The notes under the pieces were generated by a model that saw only the letters and a program-made list of their open reading frames with translations, did not search any database and was not told the origin of the DNA. Source: Variovorax sp. J22G73 (GTDB lineage Bacteria > Pseudomonadota > Gammaproteobacteria > Burkholderiales > Burkholderiaceae_C). From it: DNA of 64,000 nucleotides. The stretch covers positions 1 through 64,000 of the forward strand of contig NZ_JASZYK010000001.1 in NCBI RefSeq assembly GCF_030317035.1, given 5' to 3'. Position 1 is the first letter of the stretch. Every line of letters starts with the position of its first letter. Shown here one piece after another: positions 50,828 through 59,825 of the stretch. Both the position numbers and the translations under genes were made by a program.

Positions 50828-50866
50828 CCCCGCGAACCCTGGGTTTCCGGGGTGACAGGGCCCTGT
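50828..50866 (+). promoter_or_regulatory. Hairpin and palindrome upstream of the CapA-MurF fusion gene
   Basis: CCCCG (50828-50832) and AACCC (50835-50839) pair with GGGTT (50841-50845) and CGGGG (50848-50852), and ACAGGGCCCTGT (50855-50866) is a perfect 12-base palindrome just before the gene. No good Shine-Dalgarno precedes ATG 50892. These elements may be an operator or mRNA structure, but palindromes are frequent in GC-rich DNA, so support is modest. Confidence 0.35.
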
Positions 50867-50891
50867 GTGCGCTGTCATCATTCGCGGCTGC

Positions 50892-53800
50892 ATGAACCTC
50901 GACCCTCGCCCTTCCTCTCTCGACGACCTGTTGAACCGCGCCAGGCAAGCCCTGGCCGAACCGGGCGGGGCGCTGCCCGCGATGCCGCGCGCCACCGAGG
51001 CGGCCGGCTGCGTGGTGTTGCTGGCGCTGGGCGAAGACGGCAGCCGCGCGCGCGTGGTGTCGGGGCGCGGGGCCGACATCAACATCGCCTGGCGCAACGC
51101 CGCCGAGGCCGCCGCGGCGCTGGTCAAGCGCGCGTTGCTGCGCCCGCAGCGGCTGCGCGCGGAGCTGGTCGACCAGGTCGTGCCGCTGACATGGGGCGCG
51201 CTGAAGGCGCAGCTGGCCGACTGCCGGCGCAACTACTTCAACCTCGGCATCGCGCTGGACGCGACGTTCGAGGTGGCGCTGCTCGCGCAGGAAATGCATG
51301 GCGGCGCGATTCTGTACAACGGCGACATCGACCACGCCGAGCCCAACACCGGCAACCTGCGCCTGCACAGCAAGCGCCGCTTCGGCCGCGAGATCGACTT
51401 TCCGACGAGCGACGCGACGCCGGTGTGGACCTTCACCACGCGCGCCGTGTATGTAGAGGGGGTCGACGCCAGGCGCGCCTGGCCGATCACCGCCGAAGGG
51501 CAGGCCGCGGGATACCGCGAACTGCACGAACTGCGCGACTGGCACGCGCCGCAGATCCATGCGCTGGTGGACCACGCCAGCGCCTACCTGGCCGCGCAGG
51601 TGCAGGCCAACGGCGAGTTCCACTACGGCTGGTTTCCCTGCTTCGACCGCGCCATTCCGACCTACAACACGCTGCGGCACGCGAGCTCGACCTACGCGAT
51701 GCTGGAAGCGTGGGAGCTCATGCGGGGCAACGCGGCGCAGGGTGGTGGCGATGAGGCTGGCGACACGCTCAAGGCCGCCATCGACCGCTCGCTGGCGCTG
51801 CTCACGCGCAGCCTCATCCGCCCCGCCAACCTGCCCGACGGCACCCGCGCCGCGTACCTGCTGGACGTGGGCAGCGAGATCAAGCTCGGCGGCAACGCCG
51901 TGTGCCTGCTGGCGCTGGTGAAGTACACCGAGCTCACGGGCGACCGGCAGCACCTGCCGCTCATGGAGCAGCTGGCGCTGGGCATGCGCCACATGCAGGA
52001 CGCGCAGACCGGCAGCTTCGTGCACGTGCTGAACGCGCCCGCGCTCGACGTGAAGGACGCGTTTCGCGTCATCTACTACGACGGCGAGGCCGCGTTCGGG
52101 CTGATGCGGCTGTACGGCCTCACGCGCGACCCGCGCTGGCTCGCGATGGTGGAAAAGGCCTTCGAGCACTTCATCGCCGCCGAGCACTGGCGCGCGCACG
52201 ACCACTGGCTGAGCTACTGCGTGAACGAGCTCACGCGCTACCGGCCCGAAACGCGCTACTACGCGTTCGGCCTGCAGAACGTGGCGGGCTACCTCGACTT
52301 CGTGCTCGAGCGCGTCACCACCTTTCCCACGCTGCTGGAGCTGATGATGGCCGCGCGCGAGATGGTGCTGCGCATGGAGGCCGACCCGGCGCTGCTGCCG
52401 CTGCTGGCCGGGCTGGACCGCGACAAGTTCGACCGCGCGCTGGAGTTCCGTGCGCGCTACCTCGCCAACGGCCACTTCTGGCCCGAGCTGGCGATGTTCT
52501 TTCGCAACCCGGCGCGCATCGTGGGCTCGTTCTTCATCAAGCACCACGGGTTTCGCGTGCGCATCGACGACGTGGAGCACTACCTGTCGGGCTACGTGGC
52601 GTACCACCGCATGCTGAAGGAGCAAGAGGAAAGCCGGGAGGCCCAGGCGGCCCGGGAAGCCCAGGGAGTCGATAGCGCGCACGCGAGCGACCCCGCCCGC
52701 ACCACCGGCCTGGTCGCCTGGGGCGGCGACGTCAACCTCTCGCGCCGCCAGCACTACCGGCTGCACGAGCTGGGCGGCGCCGACAGGATGCTCTGCGACA
52801 TTCCCGCGCTGCGCGAGGCCGACCTGCGCATCGCCAACCTCGAATGCGTGGTCGCCACCACCGGCGAGCAGGGCGTGGACAAGGACGAGACCGCGCCGTA
52901 CTACTACCGCGCGCGGCCCGAGATGCTGGCCGTGCTCACCGCGGCCGGCATCGGCATGGTGGCCACCGCCAACAACCACAGCGGCGACTACGGCCCCGGC
53001 GCGCTCATGGAGCAGCAGGGCCTGCTCGACGCGGCGGGCATCGCGCACGCTGGCAGCGGCGCCACGCGGGAGGCCGCGCTGCGCCCGGCCTTCGCTCGCG
53101 CAGGCGGCGTGCGCGTGGCGCTGTTCTCGCTCGACGCCACGCAGCCGCGCTTCGCGGCCACCGCCGAGCGCGCGGGCACGGCCTGGCTGCCGCTGGACGA
53201 CCCGGCCGCATGGCGCGCCACGCTGGCGCCGCGCATCGAGGCCGCGCGCCGCGAGGCCGACGTGGTGCTGGTGGCGGTGCACTGGGGCGACAACCTGGAA
53301 ACGGAACCCTCGCCGGCCAAAATCGCGGTCGGCCACGCCATCGTCGATGCGGGCGCCGATGCGGTGCTCGGCACCTCGGCGCACGTGCTGCAGGGCATCG
53401 AGGTCTACCGCGACCGGCCCATCCTGCACGACGCGGGCGACCTGCTGTTCGACGCGGTGCGCGACGACCTCGGCGACTCGGGCGTGTTCACGCTCACGCT
53501 GGGTGCGCGCGGCGTGCAAGAGGTGCTGTTCACGCCCATCGGCGTGGGCTTCGGCTTTTCTCGGCAGCGCGAAGGTGACGACGCGACGGCGCTCAGCGGG
53601 CGCTTTGCCGCGCAATGCCGCGCGCTAGGCACCGAGATGACGCCGCTGCAGGACGGGCGCTGCGTGCTGAAGCTCTCACCGCCCGAGCTGCCGCAGGGCC
53701 TTCCGACGGGGCGTGTCGCGCCTCGCGTGCAAGGTGCGCGTGCCATGCGAGCTGCGCCGGCCGCGCGCGCTGCTGCCGCCATCGGCCCGGTGCTGGCGCC

Positions 53801-55781
53801 CCGGCCGGAGTGGATGGTCGATGCGGTGCCCGAAGACGCGCGCATCGCGCCGCTGCAACTGGGCTCGCTGCGGCTGGTGGGCCTGCGCTGCGCGCCCCAG
53901 CAGATCGTCGGGCGCCAGCTGCTGTGGGTCGAGTCGTTCTGGACCGCCGACGAACCCGTCGCGCACGACCTGCGCGTGCAGTTCCGCGCGCTGCCGATGC
54001 GCAGCACCCGCATGCCGGCCTGGGGCGCGAGCATGGACCACGACCCCTGCGACTGGATGTGGCCCACCACGCGCTGGGCGCCGGGCCGCATCTACCGCGA
54101 CCGCTACGGCCTGCGTCCGCCGCGCGCCGGCCTGATGACCAGCGACGTGCTGCAGCTCGAAGTGCGCGTGCGCGGTGGTGCGCCGGACACGGCCGAGCCA
54201 CCCGCGCGCCGCCTCGCGCTGTGGTGCGGCCTGCGCGTGCCGGCGCTGCCTACGCCCTTGCCGCAGCGCGGCGCGCCCGTGCTGGCCGTCGACCGGCCCG
54301 GTGCGGGCGCGGCGCCCGAACCGGTGTGGACCGCGGCGCAGCTGCAGCAGGTCACCGGTGGCAAATGGCTGGTGGCGCCGCCGCCGGGCTGGTTCGCCAA
54401 CGCCGTGGTGCGTGGGCCGACGCACATGGGCCTGCTGCCGAAGCCGGCGCTGTTCATCGCCTCGGACTTCCGCACGCTGGCCGCGCACGAGAACTACAGC
54501 AAGCCGCGCCCCGACAACTGGGACCGCCACCGGGAACTGCCCGCGCTGCAGGGCGCGCTGGCCGGCGCGGTGGTCGCGCACCCGGTCGAGGGGCTGGACG
54601 CGGGCTTTCCGCTGCTGCAGGTGGCCGACCCCATCGCCGCGATGCTGGCGCTGGGCGCCGCCGCGCGCGAGCGCTACCGGGGCTTCGTGGTGGGCGTGAC
54701 GGGCACGGTGGGCAAGTCGTCCACCATCGCCATGCTGCGCGACCTGCTGCCCGAGCGTGCGCGCGTGCACACCACCATCGACAACTACAACTCGCGCGTG
54801 GGCGTGCCGGCCATGCTGGCCAACCTCGCGCCCGACGCCGACGTGTGCATCCTCGAGATGGCGCAAAGCGGTCTGTGGATGGACCGCGGGCCCATCTCGC
54901 TGGTGGCGCGCCCGCACGTGGCGCTCATCACCGAGATCGGGCTGTCGCAGACCCGGCAGGCCTCCACGCTGGAACTCACGGCCGAGTACAAGTCGCGCAT
55001 CTTCCTGGGGCTGGAGCCCGGCGGCGTGGCCATCGTGCCCGAGCACATCGCCTGCCTGCCGCAGGTGCTGCGCGCCGCCGCCCGCACGGCCGGCGCCATC
55101 TGGGTGGTGGGCTCCGGGCCGGGCGCGGACGTGCGCGTGGTCGACACCGCCAGCGAGCCCGGCGGCGGCTGCCGCGTGCGCATCGCGGTGGCGGGGCACA
55201 CGCACACGTACCTGTTTCCGGTCGACAGCGCGGGTCTGGTGCGCAACTCGACGCTGGCCTTCGCCGCGCTGGTGGCCATGGGCTTCGACGCCGAGGCCGC
55301 CTGCGCGCGCATGCCGCGGGTGCGCCTGCCGGCGTCGGTGATGCAGGTGCACGCGCTGCGCACGCAGGCCGGCGTGGAGGCCACGCTGATCGACGACAGC
55401 TGGAACGCCGAGGTCATGTCCATGCGCAACGCCATGGAGTTCGTGCGCACCTGCGAGCGCGCGCAGCACGGTCCCGTGGTGCGCAAGATCGGCGTGCTGG
55501 GGCGCATCGTCAACCTCGACGACGACGCCGAGGCCATGCACCGCAGCCTGGCCGCGCCGCTGCTGGCCTCGGGCATCGCGCACCTGGTCACGCACGGCCC
55601 CGAGATGCGCTGGCTGCGCGAAGAGGTGCCCAGCGCGCTGCTGGGCCCGCACTTCGACGACGCTGCGCAGCTTGCGCACTACCTCGGCGGCTTCCTGCGC
55701 AGCGGCGACCTGGTGCTGGTGAAGGGCGACCGCGACCGCTCCGACTTCGGCCACATTCCCGGCCTGCTGCAGCGGCTATGA
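50892..55781 (+). CDS. Multidomain fusion: helical toroid-like, CapA-type and MurF-like ligase domains
   Basis: A 1629-residue protein without signal peptide or membrane segment. Residues 1-170 are an unrecognised domain. About 175-570 look like an alpha/alpha-toroid (YGWFPCFDRAIPTYNTLRHASSTYAMLEAW, IKLGGNAVCLLALVKYTELTGD). About 604-870 match CapA/PgsA poly-gamma-glutamate proteins (D613, N649-L-E, N694-N-H696, H797, H831). About 915-1080 are beta-sandwich-like. About 1130-1629 are a full Mur ligase with GVTGTVGK (K1275) and MurF-like IDDSWNAEVMSMRNAM and LVKGDRDR. It probably ligates an amino acid or peptide to a glycan or polyamide. A GTG start at 50865 is possible. Confidence 0.8.
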   Translation: MNLDPRPSSLDDLLNRARQALAEPGGALPAMPRATEAAGCVVLLALGEDGSRARVVSGRGADINIAWRNAAEAAAALVKRALLRPQRLRAELVDQVVPLTWGALKAQLADCRRNYFNLGIALDATFEVALLAQEMHGGAILYNGDIDHAEPNTGNLRLHSKRRFGREIDFPTSDATPVWTFTTRAVYVEGVDARRAWPITAEGQAAGYRELHELRDWHAPQIHALVDHASAYLAAQVQANGEFHYGWFPCFDRAIPTYNTLRHASSTYAMLEAWELMRGNAAQGGGDEAGDTLKAAIDRSLALLTRSLIRPANLPDGTRAAYLLDVGSEIKLGGNAVCLLALVKYTELTGDRQHLPLMEQLALGMRHMQDAQTGSFVHVLNAPALDVKDAFRVIYYDGEAAFGLMRLYGLTRDPRWLAMVEKAFEHFIAAEHWRAHDHWLSYCVNELTRYRPETRYYAFGLQNVAGYLDFVLERVTTFPTLLELMMAAREMVLRMEADPALLPLLAGLDRDKFDRALEFRARYLANGHFWPELAMFFRNPARIVGSFFIKHHGFRVRIDDVEHYLSGYVAYHRMLKEQEESREAQAAREAQGVDSAHASDPARTTGLVAWGGDVNLSRRQHYRLHELGGADRMLCDIPALREADLRIANLECVVATTGEQGVDKDETAPYYYRARPEMLAVLTAAGIGMVATANNHSGDYGPGALMEQQGLLDAAGIAHAGSGATREAALRPAFARAGGVRVALFSLDATQPRFAATAERAGTAWLPLDDPAAWRATLAPRIEAARREADVVLVAVHWGDNLETEPSPAKIAVGHAIVDAGADAVLGTSAHVLQGIEVYRDRPILHDAGDLLFDAVRDDLGDSGVFTLTLGARGVQEVLFTPIGVGFGFSRQREGDDATALSGRFAAQCRALGTEMTPLQDGRCVLKLSPPELPQGLPTGRVAPRVQGARAMRAAPAARAAAAIGPVLAPRPEWMVDAVPEDARIAPLQLGSLRLVGLRCAPQQIVGRQLLWVESFWTADEPVAHDLRVQFRALPMRSTRMPAWGASMDHDPCDWMWPTTRWAPGRIYRDRYGLRPPRAGLMTSDVLQLEVRVRGGAPDTAEPPARRLALWCGLRVPALPTPLPQRGAPVLAVDRPGAGAAPEPVWTAAQLQQVTGGKWLVAPPPGWFANAVVRGPTHMGLLPKPALFIASDFRTLAAHENYSKPRPDNWDRHRELPALQGALAGAVVAHPVEGLDAGFPLLQVADPIAAMLALGAAARERYRGFVVGVTGTVGKSSTIAMLRDLLPERARVHTTIDNYNSRVGVPAMLANLAPDADVCILEMAQSGLWMDRGPISLVARPHVALITEIGLSQTRQASTLELTAEYKSRIFLGLEPGGVAIVPEHIACLPQVLRAAARTAGAIWVVGSGPGADVRVVDTASEPGGGCRVRIAVAGHTHTYLFPVDSAGLVRNSTLAFAALVAMGFDAEAACARMPRVRLPASVMQVHALRTQAGVEATLIDDSWNAEVMSMRNAMEFVRTCERAQHGPVVRKIGVLGRIVNLDDDAEAMHRSLAAPLLASGIAHLVTHGPEMRWLREEVPSALLGPHFDDAAQLAHYLGGFLRSGDLVLVKGDRDRSDFGHIPGLLQRL

Positions 55782-55791
55782 GGGCCCGCCT

Positions 55792-56733
55792 GTGAGCGCG
55801 GTGGCATTGATGCGGCGGCATGCGCGCGGCGCGCTCGTGCTGCTGGCGCTGGCGCAGGCCGCCTGCGCGCAGCGCACCGGCCCCGACGTGCCGCGCGCGC
55901 TCGCCGCCGGCAACGAGCAGGTGCTGCACTGGAACCAGCCCGCCGACCGCGCGAGCTGCCCCGACCGCCCCGGCTTCCTGTGGGTGCAGCCGGTGGAAGG
56001 GCCGGCCTGCATCCGCTACTTCGCGAGCGCCGACCTCGACGGCGCGCGCCTGGCCATCGTGCAGTTCTCGGGCGACCGTGACGGCGTGATGGACCAGGCG
56101 CCCGAGCGCATTCCCGGCAACACCGAGGCGCTGCGCACGCTGGACGCGCAACGCAGCCGCGACCGCGCCGGCGTGCCCTGGGTGTTCGTGGCGCGCCCGG
56201 GCACCTACGGCTCGTCGGGCGACCACCGCAAGCGCCGGCAGCTGGTGGAGTTCCATGCGCTGGACGCCGCGCTCGACGCGCTCATGCAGCGCCACCGGCT
56301 GCAGCGCCTGGTCATCGTCGGCCACAGCGGCGGCGCCACCGCGGGCGCCGCATTGCTCACGCTGGGGCGCACGCGCGTGGCCTGCGCGGTGCTCACCTCG
56401 GGCGCCTACGGGCTGCTGGAGCGCGCGAAGCTGCTGGGCCGCTCCAACGGCGGGCGCACCGACACCACCGGCAGCACCCAGTTCTACGACCCGCTGGACC
56501 ATGTGGGCGGCGTGGTGCGCGACCCGGCGCGGCGCATCGTGCTGATCGGCAACCGCGAAGACCACAACACGCCTTTCGCGCTGCAGCAGCGCTTCGCCGA
56601 TGCGCTGGCCAAGGCCGGCCACCGGGCCGAGCTGCGCACGCACGCGGCCGAGCCGCCCGAGTACCACGACCTCACGGACCGCGTGGCGCTGCTCACGGCC
56701 TCGCAGTGCGCGCGCGAGGCGATGTCGCAGTAG
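55792..56733 (+). CDS. Exported alpha/beta-hydrolase following the CapA-MurF fusion
   Basis: A 313-residue protein (GTG start; ATG 55810 gives 307 and a cleaner signal peptide, MRRHARGALVLLALAQAACAQ). The hydrolase elbow is GHSGGAT in LVIVGHSGGATAG, with an aspartate region near LIGNREDHNTP and a candidate histidine in PEYHDL. It resembles secreted esterases or peptidases, with no decisive substrate match. It starts 10 bases after the fusion gene stop, so it is cotranscribed and may process the fusion's product or its release (inference). Confidence 0.75.
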   Translation: MSAVALMRRHARGALVLLALAQAACAQRTGPDVPRALAAGNEQVLHWNQPADRASCPDRPGFLWVQPVEGPACIRYFASADLDGARLAIVQFSGDRDGVMDQAPERIPGNTEALRTLDAQRSRDRAGVPWVFVARPGTYGSSGDHRKRRQLVEFHALDAALDALMQRHRLQRLVIVGHSGGATAGAALLTLGRTRVACAVLTSGAYGLLERAKLLGRSNGGRTDTTGSTQFYDPLDHVGGVVRDPARRIVLIGNREDHNTPFALQQRFADALAKAGHRAELRTHAAEPPEYHDLTDRVALLTASQCAREAMSQ

Positions 56734-56810
56734 CAGCAGCGCTTTTCACAGGCGCGCTTTTCACATTCCAGGCAGCCCCAGCAGCCGCAGACCTCTTTCA
56801 CAGGAACCCC

Positions 56811-57896
56811 ATGAGCAGCAGCATCACTTCGCGCGAGCTCGGCCACATGCCCGACGGCCGCGCCGTCACCGAGTACACCCTGGACAACGGCCGCGGCCTG
56901 AGCCTGAGCGCCATGAACCTCGGCGGCATCGTCACCGCGCTGCGCGTGCCCGACCGCCACGGGCAGGCCGCGAACGTGGTGCTGGGCCTGCCGACGCTGG
57001 CCGAGTACCTCGCGCCGCATCCGCACCTGGGCAGCATCGTGGGGCGCCACGCCAACCGCATCGCCGCGGGGCGCTTCACGCTCGACGGCACCACGCACCA
57101 GCTGGGGTTGAACAACGGGCCGAACTCGCTGCATGGCGGCGCGACCGGTTTCGGCAAGCGCTACTGGGACATCAGGGAAATCGCCCCGTCGTCAGCGCAG
57201 GCGTCGCGCGGCGACGTGGCCATCGAGCTGCGCTACACCAGCGCCGACGGCGAAGAGGGCTACCCCGGCGAGCTGCAGCTCACCGTGCGCTACACGCTGG
57301 CTGCGCAAGCCGACACCTGGCGCATCGACTACAGCGCCGTCACCGACAAGCCCACGGTGCTCAACCTCAGCCACCACGACTACTTCAACCTGGCCGGCGG
57401 CGGCTCGGTCATGGACCACCGGCTCACGCTGCCGGCCAGCCGCTACTGCCCGGTGGACGACACGCTCATTCCGCTCGGGCTGGCCGACGTGGCGGGCACG
57501 CCCTTCGACTTTCGCGAGCCGACGCGCATCGGCGAGCGCGTGCGCCAGGGGCATGCGCAGCTGCTGCGCGCGCACGGCTACGACCACAACTGGGTGCTCG
57601 ACCGCGCGCAAGAGCACGAGGGCCTCGCGCTGGCGGCGCGGCTCGAGCACGAGGCCACCGGCCGCGTGATGGAGGTGCACACCAGCGAGCCCGGCGTGCA
57701 GTTCTATTCGGGCAACTTCCTCGACGGCAGCCTGTTCGGCAGCGCGGGCGCCAGCCTGCGGCAGGGCGACGGGCTGTGCCTGGAAACGCAGCACTTCCCC
57801 GATTCGCCCAACCAGCCGGCCTTTCCGTCGACGGTGCTGCGGCCGGGGGAGCGCTTTCACAGCGCGACGGAGCACCGCTTCGGCATCCTCGGCTGA
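56811..57896 (+). CDS. galM: Aldose 1-epimerase (GalM type)
   Basis: A 361-residue mutarotase interconverting alpha and beta anomers of aldoses such as galactose, glucose or arabinose. Motifs: GRHANRIAAGRFTLDG, NGPNSLHGG, the catalytic-His region LNLSHHDYFNLAG, YDHNWVLD and the glutamate near GLCLETQHFPDSPNQ. ATG 56811 has AGGAA upstream and matches the family. It lies 77 bases after the hydrolase gene and next to the lactonase and dehydrogenase genes, so it belongs functionally to the sugar-oxidation cluster. Confidence 0.92.
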   Translation: MSSSITSRELGHMPDGRAVTEYTLDNGRGLSLSAMNLGGIVTALRVPDRHGQAANVVLGLPTLAEYLAPHPHLGSIVGRHANRIAAGRFTLDGTTHQLGLNNGPNSLHGGATGFGKRYWDIREIAPSSAQASRGDVAIELRYTSADGEEGYPGELQLTVRYTLAAQADTWRIDYSAVTDKPTVLNLSHHDYFNLAGGGSVMDHRLTLPASRYCPVDDTLIPLGLADVAGTPFDFREPTRIGERVRQGHAQLLRAHGYDHNWVLDRAQEHEGLALAARLEHEATGRVMEVHTSEPGVQFYSGNFLDGSLFGSAGASLRQGDGLCLETQHFPDSPNQPAFPSTVLRPGERFHSATEHRFGILG

Positions 57897-57918
57897 GGCT
57901 TGAAAGCCGCGCGGCCGG

Positions 57919-58842
57919 CTAGCCCGCGAACAGCGGCGCCGGCACGCCCGGGCTGTCGATGCGCACCTTGAAGAGCCCACCGGCCAGCGGCTCTTCCTGC
58001 AGTTGCGCGTCGGTGCGGCCGTTGCGCGCGGTCGTGATGTACAGCGTGCGCAGGTCGGCGTCGCCGAAGGCGCAGTCGGTCACGTTGCTGGCCGGCAGGT
58101 CGATGCGGCACAGCTCCTGCGCGCTCACGGGGTCGTGGCAGGTGACGCAGGCGCCGTCCCAGTGCGCGATCCACAGGCGGCCGGCGGCGTCGGTGGTCAT
58201 GCCGTCGGGCAGGCCGTCGCCCTTGGGAAGGCGGTGCCACGTGCGGCGGTTGGCGACCGTGCCCGCGTCCATGTCGAAGTCGTAGGCGTAGAGCCTGTTG
58301 AGCACCGTGTTGTTGAAGTACATGGTGCGGCCGTCGCCCGACCACGTCGGCCCGTTGGTCACCTCGAAACCGTCGTCGTGCCTCGTGCAGCGGCCGTCGG
58401 CGTCGTAGCGGTACAGCGCGCCGGTGGGCGCCTTGCAGTCGAAGTCCATGCTGCCGGCCCAGAAGCGGCCGCGGCTGTCGCACTTGCCGTCGTTGAAGCG
58501 GTTGCCGGTGCGCTCGGTCTCGGGCTGGTGCAGGTAGCGCGGCTTCGCTTCGTCGCCCGGCGCCGTGGTGTCGAACAGCGCGAAGCCGCGGCGCAGCGTG
58601 ATGAACAGGCCCGGTGCCGAGGCGCGCTCGGCGATGGCGGTGATTTCTTCGTCGAAGTGCCAGCTGCGCTGCGCGCCGGTGGCGGGGTCGTGGCGGAACA
58701 GGCGCGGCGTGAGGATGTCGATCCAGTACAGCGCCTGCTCGCGCACCGACCACAGCGTGCCCTCGCCGAGGTTGGCTGCCGCGGGCCAGATGCATTCGGG
58801 CGCGCCGAGCACGGTGGGGGTGTTCGTCTCTTGCTTGTTCAT
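57919..58842 (-). CDS. SMP-30/gluconolactonase-family lactonase
   Basis: A 307-residue six-bladed propeller hydrolase of aldonolactones, the step after sugar dehydrogenation. Metal-binding residues are in LGEGTLW (Glu), VTNGPTWS (Asn) and LPDGMTTDAAG (Asp); FNDGKCDSRGRFWAGSMD is the signature blade. AAAGGAAG precedes ATG 58842. It is divergent from the SDR gene across 101 bases that contain TTGATA-type operator motifs. Confidence 0.9.
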   Translation of the reverse strand: MNKQETNTPTVLGAPECIWPAAANLGEGTLWSVREQALYWIDILTPRLFRHDPATGAQRSWHFDEEITAIAERASAPGLFITLRRGFALFDTTAPGDEAKPRYLHQPETERTGNRFNDGKCDSRGRFWAGSMDFDCKAPTGALYRYDADGRCTRHDDGFEVTNGPTWSGDGRTMYFNNTVLNRLYAYDFDMDAGTVANRRTWHRLPKGDGLPDGMTTDAAGRLWIAHWDGACVTCHDPVSAQELCRIDLPASNVTDCAFGDADLRTLYITTARNGRTDAQLQEEPLAGGLFKVRIDSPGVPAPLFAG

Positions 58843-58877
58843 TTGTTCTTCCTTTGTCTCCTTGACGCGGCGGATCG

Positions 58878-58937
58878 TATCAAGGCATATTGATAACCGA
58901 AATCAAAAATACTGGCATCGATTGATATGCGTTTTGC
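58878..58937. promoter_or_regulatory. LysR-type operator motifs between lactonase and SDR genes
   Basis: TATCAA (58878-58883) and TTGATA (58890-58895) form an inverted repeat, and CGATTGATATGCGTTTTGC (58919-58937) matches 18 of 19 bases at 60828-60846 in the next divergent gap. The region is AT-rich against a GC-rich genome. It probably binds the GbpR-like LysR at 59826 and coordinates the lactonase and dehydrogenase genes. Confidence 0.65.
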
Positions 58938-58943
58938 AATGTC

Positions 58944-59759
58944 ATGAGATGCGCACCTGGAGACTTTTTCTTGAACTCCCCACAGCTTTCCACTCCTCAG
59001 CTTTCCGTCTACCCCAGCTTGAAGGGCCGCACCGTGTTCGTCACCGGCGGCGGCAGCGGCATCGGCGCGGCCATCGTCGGCGCCTTCGCCGCGCAAGGCG
59101 CGCGCGTGGCCTTCGTCGACATCGCCGAAGCGGCCAGCGCGGCGCTGTCGAAGCAGATCACCGAGGCCGGCCATGCCGCGCCCTGGTGGCGCGCCTGCGA
59201 CGTGCGCGACATCGCCGCGCTGCAGCAGGCCGTGGCCGACGCCGCGGCCGAACTCGGCGACTTCGCGGTGCTGGTCAACAACGTGGCGAGCGACGACCGC
59301 CATACGCTCGAGTCGGTCACGCCCGCGTACTACGACAACCGCATGGCCATCAACGAGCGGCCGGCGCTGTTCGCCATCCAGTCGGTGGTGCCGGGCATGA
59401 AGCGCCTGGGCTTTGGCTCGGTGGTCAACCTGGGCTCCACGGGCTGGCAGACCAAGGGCTCGGGCTACCCCTGCTATGCGATCGCCAAGTCGTCGGTCAA
59501 CGGGCTCACGCGCGGGCTGGCGGTAGAGCTGGGCCGCGACCGCATCCGCATCAACACCGTGTCACCCGGCTGGGTGATGACCGAGCGGCAGGTCGCGCTC
59601 TGGCTCGACGAGGAAGGCGAGAAGTCGCTGCAGCGCAACCAGTGCCTGCCCGACAAGCTGATGCCGGAAGACATCGCGCGCATGGTGCTGTTCCTGGCGT
59701 CGGACGACGCGAAGATGTGCACAGCGCAGGAGTTCACGGTGGATGCCGGGTGGACGTGA
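58944..59759 (+). CDS. SDR-family sugar dehydrogenase
   Basis: A 271-residue short-chain dehydrogenase. Rossmann motif TGGGSGIG (34-41), catalytic S155, Y168-x-x-x-K172 (YAIAK), and NNVAS. In this cluster it probably oxidises a monosaccharide to its lactone, which the SMP-30 protein hydrolyses. The start is uncertain: ATG 58944 lacks a ribosome site, whereas TTG 58971 (MNSPQLS...) has GGAG eight bases upstream and would give 262 residues. Confidence 0.88.
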   Translation: MRCAPGDFFLNSPQLSTPQLSVYPSLKGRTVFVTGGGSGIGAAIVGAFAAQGARVAFVDIAEAASAALSKQITEAGHAAPWWRACDVRDIAALQQAVADAAAELGDFAVLVNNVASDDRHTLESVTPAYYDNRMAINERPALFAIQSVVPGMKRLGFGSVVNLGSTGWQTKGSGYPCYAIAKSSVNGLTRGLAVELGRDRIRINTVSPGWVMTERQVALWLDEEGEKSLQRNQCLPDKLMPEDIARMVLFLASDDAKMCTAQEFTVDAGWT

Positions 59760-59825
59760 TGGCGTTGCCCCCTGCAAGGGGGTAAGCGAAGCGACACAAA
59801 GTGCGCAAGGTGCGCAAAGACAGGG

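Noticed and set aside
50718..53615. A 965-codon open frame antisense to the CapA-MurF fusion gene
   Set aside because: Long antisense frames are expected at this GC content; the composition is Arg/His/Val-rich, no domain is recognisable, and the plus-strand protein has clear motifs.
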